From assembly GCA_028287185.1 (NCBI GenBank), contig JAQBQD010000025.1, positions 1-64,000 on the forward strand: DNA of 64,000 nucleotides, written 5' to 3'. Position 1 is the first letter of the stretch; each line of letters opens with the position of its first letter. The notes beneath the pieces were generated by a model. The model searched no databases. It was not told the DNA's origin and saw only the letters and a list, made by a program, of their open reading frames with translations. This DNA comes from Gemmatimonadota bacterium. GTDB lineage: Bacteria; Gemmatimonadota; Gemmatimonadetes; Longimicrobiales; Longimicrobiaceae. The position numbers and the translations under genes are program-made. This document shows positions 42,820-50,276 of this stretch, piece by piece.

Positions 42820-43467
42820 TCAGCCCGCCGCGTCCACGGCGGCGTTGGCCAGGCGCTCCAGCACCGCCTGCGTGGCCAGCAGCTCGGCCCCGGGGGCGGA
42901 CAGCACGCCCTGCGGCGCGGAGGCCACGAACGCGTCGTACGCCGCGAAGGCCGCCGCCAGCCTGGGCGCAGGCACCGTGCCCTCGCCGGCGCCGCAGCTC
43001 TCCCGTCCGTCCATCAGCCCGTACAGCGCGTGCGCAAGCGCCCGTGAAGCATCCGTCGCCGCGCCGCCGGCCAACCTCGCCGCGAAGGCGGCCGTGTCCG
43101 CGTCCTCGCCCGTCACGGGGCGCAGGATGCGGGCGAGGGCGCGCTCGGCGGCGGGAGGGATGGCGAAGCCCTGGAAGGCGCGCCCGGGCTCCACCCGGCC
43201 CTCGCGCAGCCCCGCCAGCAGCGAGTCCGCGGCCACCGAGACGGCGCAGGCCACGCGCTGGCTGCCGTAGCGGATGCGGCCGTTGCGGTCCACCAGCGGC
43301 GCGTTTCGGGTGGGGCGCGTCACCTGCGGCAAGAAGCCCATCATCCCGCCCGTGACCACGGGGCCGGTGTGGTCCGACTGGTTGCCGATCTGCGCGGCCG
43401 CCGCGCGCGGGGCGGCCCACAGGACCAGCGCCAGCACGGCGGGGCGAAGGATGCGCGAGGGATGCAT
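42820..43467 (-). CDS. Secreted hypothetical protein in RiPP operon
   Basis: 215 residues from ATG 43467 after a good GGAGG ribosome-binding site. A signal peptide is clear: basic start (MHPSRILR), hydrophobic PAVLALVLWAAPRAAAA and a probable cleavage near AAAAQ (about residue 26). The mature part starts QIGNQSDHTGPVVTGGMMG and is mainly helical and Ala-rich, with two cysteines (VACAVSV and RESCGAG) that may form a disulfide. No family recognised. It lies 5 bases before the PqqD gene and 20 bases after another secreted-protein gene, so it is almost certainly in the same transcript; its link to the peptide is unknown. Confidence 0.72.
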   Translation of the reverse strand: MHPSRILRPAVLALVLWAAPRAAAAQIGNQSDHTGPVVTGGMMGFLPQVTRPTRNAPLVDRNGRIRYGSQRVACAVSVAADSLLAGLREGRVEPGRAFQGFAIPPAAERALARILRPVTGEDADTAAFAARLAGGAATDASRALAHALYGLMDGRESCGAGEGTVPAPRLAAAFAAYDAFVASAPQGVLSAPGAELLATQAVLERLANAAVDAAG

Positions 43468-43487
43468 GGAACCTCCGGAAGGGGCGC

Positions 43488-44294
43488 TCAGAACGGCGTG
43501 CGGTAGCGCAGGCCGTAGCCGACGCCCAGGATGAAGCGCGGACCATCGCCCGCGCGCCGCGTCAGGTCGGCCAGGGCGGGCGTGAACACCAGCGGGACGT
43601 GCTGGAAGGGGAGGAACGAGGTGCCGACGGCCAGGTCCTGGCCCGTCCAGTCCGCCACCACCGTCACCGGTTCGGCGATGAAGAGCGCCGCCGAGCCGAA
43701 GGGGCTCGCGCGGTGCCGCTGCGCCTGCACGTCGTCCTCGCTGCGGAAGCGTCCGCCGCCCACGCCCGCGCTCAGCACCAGCGCCCCGAAGCGGCGGCGG
43801 GGATCGTCGTTCAGCACGAACAGGCGGCTGAGCGCCGCGTACGGGCTGCGCCCCGCGTCCGTGTCGCCCCAGTGCGCCACGTTCTCCACGCCCGCGGCCA
43901 CGGCGAAGTCGGCGGGCAGCAGGCGGTGCAGCTTGAAGGTCACGCTGCCCACCTTGCCCGGCGCGTGGCGCCGGCCCAGCGAGTAGGTGGTGGCCGCCAC
44001 CTCCAGCCCCAGCAGCCGGCGCGAGTCGCCCACGCCGAACCCCACGACGGCCGCGGCGTCGCGCACGTTGGTGTAGCGGGTGCGCTCCTGGAAGCCCACG
44101 CCCGCGAACGCCAGCCCGCCGTCCGCCCCGTACCCCGTGGGGGTGCTGATGCTCACGGCGGGGCTGGTGCCGCCCTCGCGCGTGACGGGCACCGTGGTGA
44201 TGCCCAGCCGGGCGCGCAGGGCGTCGCCGTCCTGCGCGGCGAGCGGGCCGGGAAGGAGCACGCAGCCCGCGAGCAGCAGCCGGGAAAGCCTCAT
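43488..44294 (-). CDS. Secreted beta-rich (possible outer-membrane) protein
   Basis: 268 residues from ATG 44294 (MRLSRLLLAGCVLLPGPLAA, signal peptide ending near Ala20-Gln21). The mature region alternates polar and hydrophobic residues in long stretches (GGLAFAGVGFQERTRY, LLGLEVAATTYSLGRR, VTVVADWTGQDLAVG, FILGVGYGLRYRTPF) and ends in an aromatic residue (Phe), as outer-membrane barrels do. This looks like a 10-12-stranded barrel or an Omp-like beta protein. It is the first gene after the promoter at 44369-44397 and runs with the RiPP genes, 20 bases before the next one. Export across the outer membrane or cell-surface targeting are possible roles. Confidence 0.65.
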   Translation of the reverse strand: MRLSRLLLAGCVLLPGPLAAQDGDALRARLGITTVPVTREGGTSPAVSISTPTGYGADGGLAFAGVGFQERTRYTNVRDAAAVVGFGVGDSRRLLGLEVAATTYSLGRRHAPGKVGSVTFKLHRLLPADFAVAAGVENVAHWGDTDAGRSPYAALSRLFVLNDDPRRRFGALVLSAGVGGGRFRSEDDVQAQRHRASPFGSAALFIAEPVTVVADWTGQDLAVGTSFLPFQHVPLVFTPALADLTRRAGDGPRFILGVGYGLRYRTPF

Positions 44295-44368
44295 GGAAGC
44301 GGATCCGGGAAGGGAAGGGGTGTGGACGGCCGCGCGGGGGAGGCCCGCGATGGAAGGGGAGCCGGGTC

Positions 44369-44397
44369 AATATGGCGGCCCGCCCGGCGGGGGACAA
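44369..44397 (-). promoter_or_regulatory. Candidate promoter of RiPP operon
   Basis: On the minus strand TTGTCC (44392-44397) and CATATT (44369-44374) are 17 bases apart, about 75 bases upstream of the first gene of the RiPP operon. The -35 matches 5/6 of TTGACA-type sequences and the -10 matches 4/6 of TATAAT. No other good promoter is visible before the cyclase and precursor genes. Confidence 0.45.
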
Positions 44398-44425
44398 GCC
44401 TGCGCCGGGCCCGCGGGGCGCGTCC

Positions 44426-44983
44426 TCAGCCGCCGCCGCCGCGGGGGCCGAGAGCGTCGGCGTCCAGCGCGTCGAACACGGCGGCGGCGGCGATCACGTA
44501 GGCGAAGGCGTCGCCCTCCTCCGCCAGCCGCCGGCGCAGGATCAGGTCCTCCGAGAAGTCCGCCGTGCGGTTGATCGAATCCACCAGCCGCTCCCGCTCG
44601 CGCGGGCCGATGGAGCCGGCGAGCAGCACCAGGGCACGGGCCAGCAGCCGCGGGGGAAGCTCCTCCAGCAGCCGCTGCCCGAGCCGGCGCAGGCCCCCGG
44701 GCTCGTCGCCGTACAGCGCGTCCGCCGTGGCGGCCTGGGCGTCCAGGTGCTCGCGCACGGTGCCCAGCCACTCGGCCTCCACCGTGGGCGCCAGCCACCC
44801 GGCGAGCGCGGCCGCGGCGGAGGAGGGCAGCAGGTGAAGCTCGCCGCCGCCCCACTCGCCGTCGGCGCCGCGCACCCGCGTGCCCAGCGCCACCCGCCCG
44901 TCGCGCAATCGCTCGGCGTGCAGGGTGGAGCCGTCGTCCAGCGGCGCCTCGAAGGGCGCTCGCGCCCCGCCTTCCTCCCTCAA
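44426..44983 (-). CDS. Hypothetical protein
   Basis: 185 residues if it starts at the TTG at 44983, which is the only standard start near the 5' end; it begins 14 bases after the YihY-type stop. The product is acidic, helix-rich, with alternating Leu/Ala patterns (RRLGQRLLEELPPRLLARAL, RERERLVDSINRTADFSED) and a C-terminal hydrophobic segment (AFAYVIAAAAVFDALDADAL) that may be a buried helix. No family was recognised. It probably belongs to the operon of the upstream holin-like/YihY protein, because the two genes are so close. Coding status is supported by codon bias (third-position G/C) over its whole length. Confidence 0.6.
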   Translation of the reverse strand: MREEGGARAPFEAPLDDGSTLHAERLRDGRVALGTRVRGADGEWGGGELHLLPSSAAAALAGWLAPTVEAEWLGTVREHLDAQAATADALYGDEPGGLRRLGQRLLEELPPRLLARALVLLAGSIGPRERERLVDSINRTADFSEDLILRRRLAEEGDAFAYVIAAAAVFDALDADALGPRGGGG

Positions 44984-44997
44984 TCCGTCTCCACTGT

Positions 44998-46476
44998 TCA
45001 GGCCGTCTCCGTCCGCTCCATCTCCGAGCTCAACTCCCCGCCCAGCAGGATGACCAGCGAGGTCAGCCACAGCCAGAGCAGCAGCACGATGAGGGTGCCC
45101 AGGATGCCGTACGTCTTGCTGTACGAGCTGAAGTGCGTGATGTACAGCCGAAACGCGAAGGTCGCCACCAGCCACCCCGCCGCGGCCACCGAGGCGCTCT
45201 TGAACAGCGTGCCCTTGTAGGTGGACTGGTCGCGGTTGGGCAGCACGTAGTAGATGATCCAGAACGCGCCCACGATGAGCAGGAACGACAGCGGCCACTG
45301 CACCACGCTCCACACCGTCTCGCCGAAGGCCCCCAGCCCCAGCGCGTCCGCGACCTTCGGCCCGGCGAGGAGGGCCGCGCTGCCGGCGACGAAGAGGAGG
45401 GCGCATCCCACCATGGTGGCGAGGGCGACGAGACGGCGCTTGATGAAGCCGCGGTCGCAGGTGATCTCGTAGGCGGCGTTCAGCGAGTCCTCCAGCGCCA
45501 TCATCACCCCGGCGGCCGACCAAAGCGCCAGCAGCAGGCCGATGGTGAGCGGCCCCGGCGCGTGCTTGTACACCACGTCGTGCACGAAGCCCCCCACCAG
45601 CCCGCTCGCCTCGCCGGGCAGGGCGGACGACAGGTGCGACGACAGCCACTCCGCCGTCTTTTGCCCGCCGAAGATGCCGGTGAGGCCGAAGATCGCCATC
45701 AGCGCCGGGGGCAGCGACAGGAAGAAGTAGTAGGCGATCTTGGCCGCCTCGTTGCTCAGGTCGTTGCGGGTGAAGTCGTGCATCACCCGCTTCCACAGGG
45801 GGGCGGAGACGGGCAGCTCCCCCTCGTCCCCCGGACGCTGGTTCTTCCCGCCGCTTCCCTCCTCGCCCCGCCGCTCCCGCTCGCCCCGGCCTTGGGCGCG
45901 GTCCTTCTGCGCCCCCTTGCTTCCGCCCGGAGCGCCGCCCCCGCTCGAGCTCTCGCCCGCCGATGCTCCGCCGCGGACCAGGCGAAGGCAGGCGGGGCCG
46001 CCGTGTCCGTCGCCGTGCGCGGGCACGTGGCCGGTGGCGATGGCCGTGCGGAAGTCCGCGGCCTCCGTGCGCGCCCAGTCACCCGTCTGGCGAAGCTCGG
46101 CCAGGGCCTTCTCGGGTGCCATCCGCTCCTTCTGGAATCGCTTGACGCCGCGCAGGACGAGGAACGCGCCCACGCTGATGAGCACGGCGGCCACGATCAG
46201 CGCGGAGAGCGCGTATCGGCCCCCCAGCAGGTCGCCCAGGAAGGCGATGAGCGCCACCACCAGCACCAGCAGGCCCACCAGCGCCACGCCGGCCCCCACC
46301 GCCGCGCCCCCCGCGTCGCGCACGGCGGCGCGGACGTTCTGGCGCATCTCCGTCCGCGCCAGGGCCATCTCCTGGCGGATGAGGGTGGAGGCGTCGGCCG
46401 TGAGGGTGCGGAACAGCTCGCCGAGCGAGCGGGCTTCGGACGGAGGCGTTCCGGGCTGGCGAACGTGCGGATCCAT
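44998..46476 (-). CDS. Holin-like DUF1469 / YihY (BrkB) fusion membrane protein
   Basis: 492 residues from ATG 46476. The N-terminal 115 residues match the phage-holin-like DUF1469 family: SLGELFRTLTADASTLIRQE followed by two helices (AAVGAGVALVGLLVLVVALI, LSALIVAAVLISVGAFLVLR). A charged, Gly/Arg-rich linker of about 80 residues leads to a YihY/BrkB domain (UPF0761) with six helices: IAYYFFLSLPPALMAIFGLT, GPLTIGLLLALWSAAGVMMA, FRLYITHFSSYSKTYGILGT and LIVLLLWLWLTSLVILLGGE. YihY proteins are often mis-annotated as ribonuclease BN. Function unknown; two normally separate genes are joined here in one frame without a gap. The start overlaps no other gene. Confidence 0.85.
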   Translation of the reverse strand: MDPHVRQPGTPPSEARSLGELFRTLTADASTLIRQEMALARTEMRQNVRAAVRDAGGAAVGAGVALVGLLVLVVALIAFLGDLLGGRYALSALIVAAVLISVGAFLVLRGVKRFQKERMAPEKALAELRQTGDWARTEAADFRTAIATGHVPAHGDGHGGPACLRLVRGGASAGESSSGGGAPGGSKGAQKDRAQGRGERERRGEEGSGGKNQRPGDEGELPVSAPLWKRVMHDFTRNDLSNEAAKIAYYFFLSLPPALMAIFGLTGIFGGQKTAEWLSSHLSSALPGEASGLVGGFVHDVVYKHAPGPLTIGLLLALWSAAGVMMALEDSLNAAYEITCDRGFIKRRLVALATMVGCALLFVAGSAALLAGPKVADALGLGAFGETVWSVVQWPLSFLLIVGAFWIIYYVLPNRDQSTYKGTLFKSASVAAAGWLVATFAFRLYITHFSSYSKTYGILGTLIVLLLWLWLTSLVILLGGELSSEMERTETA

Positions 46477-46616
46477 GTCGGCCACCGGGGTTGCGTGTCG
46501 GCTCGGGACAGTTCGGGCCGCGTTGCGAGCAAGGGACGTGCCCGTTGCCTGTAACACGATTCCGTAACAGATTGGGCACCGAGCGCGCAAGACGCACTGG
46601 CCCACCCGGAGGCGGG

Positions 46617-47099
46617 ATGAGAAGGAAGACGCAGCGCGCGGCGGGGATCGTCCTGTTCCGAACCGCCGACGGGGTGCGCCGCTACCTGCTGGTCCGCTCC
46701 GCGCTGACGCGCCGCCCCATCTGGGAGTTCCCCAAGGGCGGCGTGGAGGCGGGCGAGTCCGACCCCGAGGCGGCGGAGCGCGAGCTGCGCGAGGAGGCGG
46801 GGCTGGCCCTGGGCGAGTACGAGGTGGTGGAGGGCTTCCGCGAGGAGGAGCGCTACGTCTTCACGCAGGGCAGCGGCGCCGGGCGCATGCTCATCCTCAA
46901 GCAGGTGGTCTACTACCTGGCCGAGGGAAGGACGGAGCGCATCGAGATCTCGCACGAGGCCGAGGAGTATCGCTGGGTGACGTTCGACGAGGCCCAGCGC
47001 CTGCTGCGCTTTCCCGGCAAGCGCCACGTGCTGGAGCAGGCCGAGGCGTTCCTGGATCTCGCCGCCTCCGCCCACGCTCGGCCGGCAGACGGAGCATAG
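46617..47099 (+). CDS. Nudix hydrolase
   Basis: 160 residues from ATG 46617 with a GGAGGCGGG ribosome-binding site. The Nudix box G(x5)E(x7)REUxEExGU is complete: GGVEAGESDPEAAERELREE followed by AGL, near residues 40-62. Upstream are AAGIVLFRTADGVRRYLLVR and PIWEFPKGG, as in bis(5'-nucleosyl)-tetraphosphatase (Ap4A) pyrophosphatases, although the substrate is not settled. Divergent from the holin/YihY gene with 140 bases between them, sharing an upstream region. It is followed by a terminator-like hairpin at 47134-47164. Confidence 0.9.
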   Translation: MRRKTQRAAGIVLFRTADGVRRYLLVRSALTRRPIWEFPKGGVEAGESDPEAAERELREEAGLALGEYEVVEGFREEERYVFTQGSGAGRMLILKQVVYYLAEGRTERIEISHEAEEYRWVTFDEAQRLLRFPGKRHVLEQAEAFLDLAASAHARPADGA

Positions 47100-47133
47100 C
47101 CCTCCGCCGGTGCCCGGATCGCCGCAACGAGAA

Positions 47134-47164
47134 GGAGCCCGGCCGCACCTCGCGCCCGGGCTCC
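47134..47164. terminator. Terminator hairpin
   Basis: GGAGCCCGG (47134-47142) and CCGGGCTCC (47156-47164) form a perfect nine-base stem with a 13-base loop, 34 bases after the Nudix stop and 84 bases beyond the end of the convergent lipoprotein gene, so it can end both transcripts. No T-run follows on either strand. Confidence 0.6.
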
Positions 47165-47247
47165 TCGTCCATCGCACCAGCTCCCCGACTCACCGCATCC
47201 TGCGATACCCAGCCCTCCGCAAATCCGTGGGCGGAGGCTCGCCGGCG

Positions 47248-47556
47248 TCAGTGCCTGCCGGTGGAGTCGCCGGATGCCGCGCGGGTCCCCGCGGCGCTCG
47301 TTCCCGTGGGGCCGCCCTGCTGCACGCCCGTGGGCCCCGTGCCGCCGTGCGCCTTCGCGCTGGAGTCGCCCTGCGGTCCCGTCAGGTGATTGGCGGCCGC
47401 CGTGTCGGACGACGCGGGCGACCTGGCGGCCAGGGTGTCGCTGTCCAGCGGCTGCCCAGTGCTCACCTCGCGCGCATCGTTCTGCCGGCCGCCGCACGCC
47501 GCCACGGCCAGCGCCGTGCCCAGCACCGCCGTCGAGATCCCCCGTCTGCTGCGCAT
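47248..47556 (-). CDS. Small predicted lipoprotein
   Basis: 102 residues from ATG 47556 (a GTG at 47574 is an alternative). The signal MRSRRGISTAVLGTALAVAA ends at a lipobox-like ALAVAAC, so Cys21 would be lipid-modified. The mature part (GGRQNDAREVSTGQ onwards) is disordered and rich in Ser, Thr, Gly, Ala and Asp. A weakly conserved surface lipoprotein of unknown role. It is convergent with the Nudix gene, separated by a hairpin. Confidence 0.7.
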   Translation of the reverse strand: MRSRRGISTAVLGTALAVAACGGRQNDAREVSTGQPLDSDTLAARSPASSDTAAANHLTGPQGDSSAKAHGGTGPTGVQQGGPTGTSAAGTRAASGDSTGRH

Positions 47557-47682
47557 CCCCCGCTCCCGGTCCACGAGTCCATCCCGAGCGCCGCACGACG
47601 ATCTCGGCGCGAATCGCCGGGCCTCCGCCGCAAGCGGCGGGCCTGGGCGGGAACGAGCGCAGTCGGGATGGAAGCAATCAGC

Positions 47683-48090
47683 TCAGCTCGACCAGTGCTC
47701 CACGACCAGGCCCGGCACCCGCCGGAACTCCCGCACGTTCTCCGTCGCGATGCCGATCCCTTCACAGACGGCCTGAGCTGCCAGCCACAGGTCGTGCGGC
47801 CCGATCAGCCTTCCGCTCGAAGCCAGATCGGCCCAGAGCTGCGCATGGACGCGGGCCGCGCGCAGATCGATCGGAAGAACCGGAAAACGCTCCAGGATGC
47901 CTTCGATGAACGCCGCGCGGCGCGAACGGACCGCCGGCTCCCGGGCGCGGTGGACGCCGTGGAGAAGCTCGCTCGCCGTGATGGCCGAGATGAAGAACTC
48001 CTCGTCCCCAGCGTCCGTGATGTACCGGCTCACGTCCAGCCTGCCGCGCTCGAAGGCGATCAGCACGCTGGTGTCGATCAGGACTCCCAC
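47683..48090 (-). CDS. VapC-type PIN-domain toxin
   Basis: 135 residues from GTG 48090. PIN-fold acidic residues are present: GVLIDTSVLIAFERG (first Asp), ISAITASELLHGV (Glu) and LIGPHDLWLAAQA (Asp), then GIGIATENVREFRRVPGLVV at the end. VapC toxins are Mg2+-dependent ribonucleases, commonly cleaving tRNA or rRNA. The gene overlaps the last 13 bases of the antitoxin gene, the normal arrangement of type II toxin-antitoxin operons. Both are therefore expected to be autoregulated by the complex. Confidence 0.88.
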   Translation of the reverse strand: MGVLIDTSVLIAFERGRLDVSRYITDAGDEEFFISAITASELLHGVHRAREPAVRSRRAAFIEGILERFPVLPIDLRAARVHAQLWADLASSGRLIGPHDLWLAAQAVCEGIGIATENVREFRRVPGLVVEHWSS

Positions 48091-48356
48091 GGATCGATGA
48101 GCGGAAGGGCGGAAAGCTCCGAGCGCGCGCGTTCGACGTCCTCGCCGAACGAGGCGGCTTCGGCTTCGGTCAGGTGAGGGAGCGAGGCCAGGATCTCCGG
48201 AAGGTCGCGCAGCTTCCGCCCGGTGACCACGGGGCGCAGCTCCGCAACGGCCCGCGTTCCGCGCATCAGCACGAAGCTTTCGCCCCGGACTGCCACCCGG
48301 TTCACGTAGTCCGCAAAGTTCCGAGCCACTTCGGCGACGGACGGAGTCAGCTTCAT
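48078..48356 (-). CDS. Phd/YefM-type antitoxin
   Basis: 92 residues from ATG 48356. The DNA-binding and dimerisation pattern KLTPSVAEVARNFADYVNRV, followed by GESFVLMRGTRAVAELRPV, is typical of Phd/YefM-family antitoxins. The acidic C-terminal half (about 60-92, EAASFGEDVERARSEL) is the toxin-wrapping part. It lies directly before, and overlaps, the PIN-toxin gene, supporting its role as the cognate antitoxin. A short lower-GC upstream region (48357-48540) separates it from the divergent pinensin-like gene. Confidence 0.85.
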   Translation of the reverse strand: MKLTPSVAEVARNFADYVNRVAVRGESFVLMRGTRAVAELRPVVTGRKLRDLPEILASLPHLTEAEAASFGEDVERARSELSALPLIDPWES

Positions 48357-48565
48357 ACCCGACGGCTCCTGGTTGAATGCATCGAAGGAGAGTATCCCTC
48401 TCTTCCCTGCGCGTCCAGTGTTGCACCCGGAGGCACGGCATGCGCAAAGCCGAAAATTGAGACACGAAAAGATGGTGCTTAGCGGAAGAGCATTGTACGT
48501 TCTTCTTGCGTCGCGAGCTGATTCGGGACGTTGCTTTGCGAGCCACCGTAAACCAGGAGAGAGCC

Positions 48566-48841
48566 ATGAAGAAGTTGAAGCTGGACCTGGAGAGCGTGCA
48601 GGTGGAGTCGTTCGACACGAGCGGAGCGCAGGAGGCGCGCGGCACGGTGCTCGGCCAGATCAGCGTCGGGGTGAGCTGCTACGGCACCGATTGCTGCTCG
48701 GACGTGAGCGACTGCTGTCCGGCGAACACCTCGTACTGCAGCCAGGAGCAGTGGAGCCTGTGCTGCCACACCGGCATCACCTGTCCGGGCGGAAGCACGT
48801 GCGCGGCCTCGTGCCACACGGGCATCTGCGCCTGCTACTGA
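48566..48841 (+). CDS. Pinensin-like lanthipeptide precursor, cysteine-rich
   Basis: 91 residues from ATG 48566, with a strong AGGAGA ribosome-binding site; an in-frame extension upstream is not needed. The leader KKLKLDLESVQVESFDTSGA and later RGTVLGQ is the shared pattern of the pinensin-type leader found in Bacteroidota and Gemmatimonadota. The core is extraordinarily cysteine-rich: 13 Cys in the last 55 residues, with CC pairs three times (DCC, DCC, LCC) and several Ser/Thr (SCYGTDCC, CHTGITCPGGSTCAASCHTG). Thioether or disulfide bridges are likely. No LanB, LanC or LanM enzyme is in the window, so the maturation genes must be elsewhere or the gene is an orphan. A terminator hairpin follows. 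Confidence 0.8.
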   Translation: MKKLKLDLESVQVESFDTSGAQEARGTVLGQISVGVSCYGTDCCSDVSDCCPANTSYCSQEQWSLCCHTGITCPGGSTCAASCHTGICACY

Positions 48842-48872
48842 CACCGCCGCGGCCGCAGCGCGGAACGGACGG

Positions 48873-48896
48873 AGGGCGCCCCGCCAGGAGCGCCCT
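48873..48896 (+). terminator. Terminator hairpin after lanthipeptide gene
   Basis: AGGGCGC (48873-48879) pairs with GCGCCCT (48890-48896), loop CCCGCCAGGA, 32 bases after the stop. It is followed by TCGTGCG, not by a long T-run. It could also end the converging histidine kinase transcript. Confidence 0.65.
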
Positions 48897-48962
48897 TCGT
48901 GCGTCGAGCCGTGGAGGCCGCGTGGACGCGGGCGGACGCGGCGGCCGGATCGACGTCCGATG

Positions 48963-50276
48963 TCAATCGGCCGAGACGCCCGCCCGCGGCAGCCGGACGC
49001 GGAAGACGCTGCCGGTGCCGGGCACGCTCTCGGCGTCGATGGTGCCGCCGTGCTGCTCGGCGATCATGCGGCCGATCGCGAGGCCCAGTCCCGTGCCGCC
49101 GCTCCGCTCGCGGGCGGCGTCCGCCCGGTAGAAGCGGTCGAATACGCGCGGCAGCTCGTGCGCGGCGATGCCGCCGCCCGTGTCGCGGATCTCCACCGCC
49201 ACCCATCCCGGCGCGTCGGGCGTGTCCGCCGCGCCGTTGTGGATGCCCGCCGGCACGGGGAGCGCCGCCTCGTCGCGGACGGCGATCACCACCTCGCCGC
49301 GCTCGGTGAACTTCACGGCGTTGGATACGAGGTTGAGGAACAGGCGCCGCAGCGGGCCGGCGATGCCCCGGACGACGGCGGACGGCGGAAGCTCGAGCCG
49401 CACGCGCACCGGCCGCCCGTCCGCCAGCGCCTCGCCGATCTCGGCCACCTCGTGCAGCAGCGGCACCAGGTCCACGGGCCCCAGCGGGCCCGCGGCGCCT
49501 TCCTCCCCGCGGGCCAGGGCGAGCAGGTCCTCCACGAGCGCAAGCATGGAGCGCGTCTCGTCCAGCACCTCGCCCAGCGTGTCGCGCAGCTCCTCGGGCG
49601 AGCGGTCGCGGGCCAGCGCCACCTCGGCCGTGCCGCGGATGGCGGTGAGCGGCGTGCGCAGCTCGTGGCTCGCGTCGGCCGTGAAGCGCCGCAGCGCCTC
49701 CACCGCGCGCTGCAGGCGCTCCAGCATGCCGTTGAACGACGACGCCAGCTCGCGCAGCTCGGCCGGCCGAGCGGGCTCCTCCACCCGCCGCGACAGTCCG
49801 CCGATGCCGATCTCGCGCGAGGCGGCAACCAGGCGGCTCAGGGGATCGAGGATGCGGTTCGCCACGGAGCGTCCCGCGAACGCGGCCGCCGCGGCGGTGA
49901 CGGGGATGAGGAGAAGGGCGATCAGCGCGAACAGGTTCGTCGCCCGGTGCTCCACGTCGCCCGTGCGCGCCACCACGATGTCCACCACGTCGCCCGTGGC
50001 CAGGTGCGTGCGGCGGCGCAACGCCTCCACGCTGCCGTGGCCGGGGGGCAGCGGCATCTCCTCCACCGCCACGCGCTCCACGTTGGGGGGCACGATGATC
50101 TGCTCCGCCGCCTGCGCCGTCTCGCGCAGCGACGCCGTGCCCGCGCGCGACAGCGTCTGCGCCAGGATGACGTACGTGGCGCCTGCGAACAGGGTGAGCG
50201 ACACCAGCAGCACCACCGAGTATCCCTTGACGATCTCGCGGCGCAGCGACGACGGGCGCTCGGGATGCTCGCTCAC
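48963..50276 (-). CDS. Sensor histidine kinase
   Basis: 437 residues from GTG 50276, which overlaps the response-regulator gene by 4 bases. Two membrane segments (GYSVVLLVSLTLFAGATYVI near residue 18-37 and ATNLFALIALLLIPVTAAAA near 111-130) frame a periplasmic domain of about 70 residues, followed by a HAMP linker, the H-box FTADASHELRTPLTAIRG (His near 210), the N-box NLVSNAVKFTE, and G-boxes RDTGGGIAAHEL and SGGTGLGLAIGRMIAEQHGG. This is a classic PhoR/QseC-type kinase. It pairs with the OmpR-like regulator encoded just upstream. The signal is unknown. Confidence 0.92.
   Translation of the reverse strand: MSEHPERPSSLRREIVKGYSVVLLVSLTLFAGATYVILAQTLSRAGTASLRETAQAAEQIIVPPNVERVAVEEMPLPPGHGSVEALRRRTHLATGDVVDIVVARTGDVEHRATNLFALIALLLIPVTAAAAAFAGRSVANRILDPLSRLVAASREIGIGGLSRRVEEPARPAELRELASSFNGMLERLQRAVEALRRFTADASHELRTPLTAIRGTAEVALARDRSPEELRDTLGEVLDETRSMLALVEDLLALARGEEGAAGPLGPVDLVPLLHEVAEIGEALADGRPVRVRLELPPSAVVRGIAGPLRRLFLNLVSNAVKFTERGEVVIAVRDEAALPVPAGIHNGAADTPDAPGWVAVEIRDTGGGIAAHELPRVFDRFYRADAARERSGGTGLGLAIGRMIAEQHGGTIDAESVPGTGSVFRVRLPRAGVSAD

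Noticed and set aside
47683-48356. VapC-type pair as part of a mobile element
   Set aside because: No integrase, transposase, direct repeats or composition break were seen around it; ordinary chromosomal toxin-antitoxin module.
48479-48844. Minus-strand open frame across the pinensin-like gene
   Set aside because: Antisense of the Cys-rich frame, lacking a ribosome-binding site and any family pattern, while the plus strand has a strong one.
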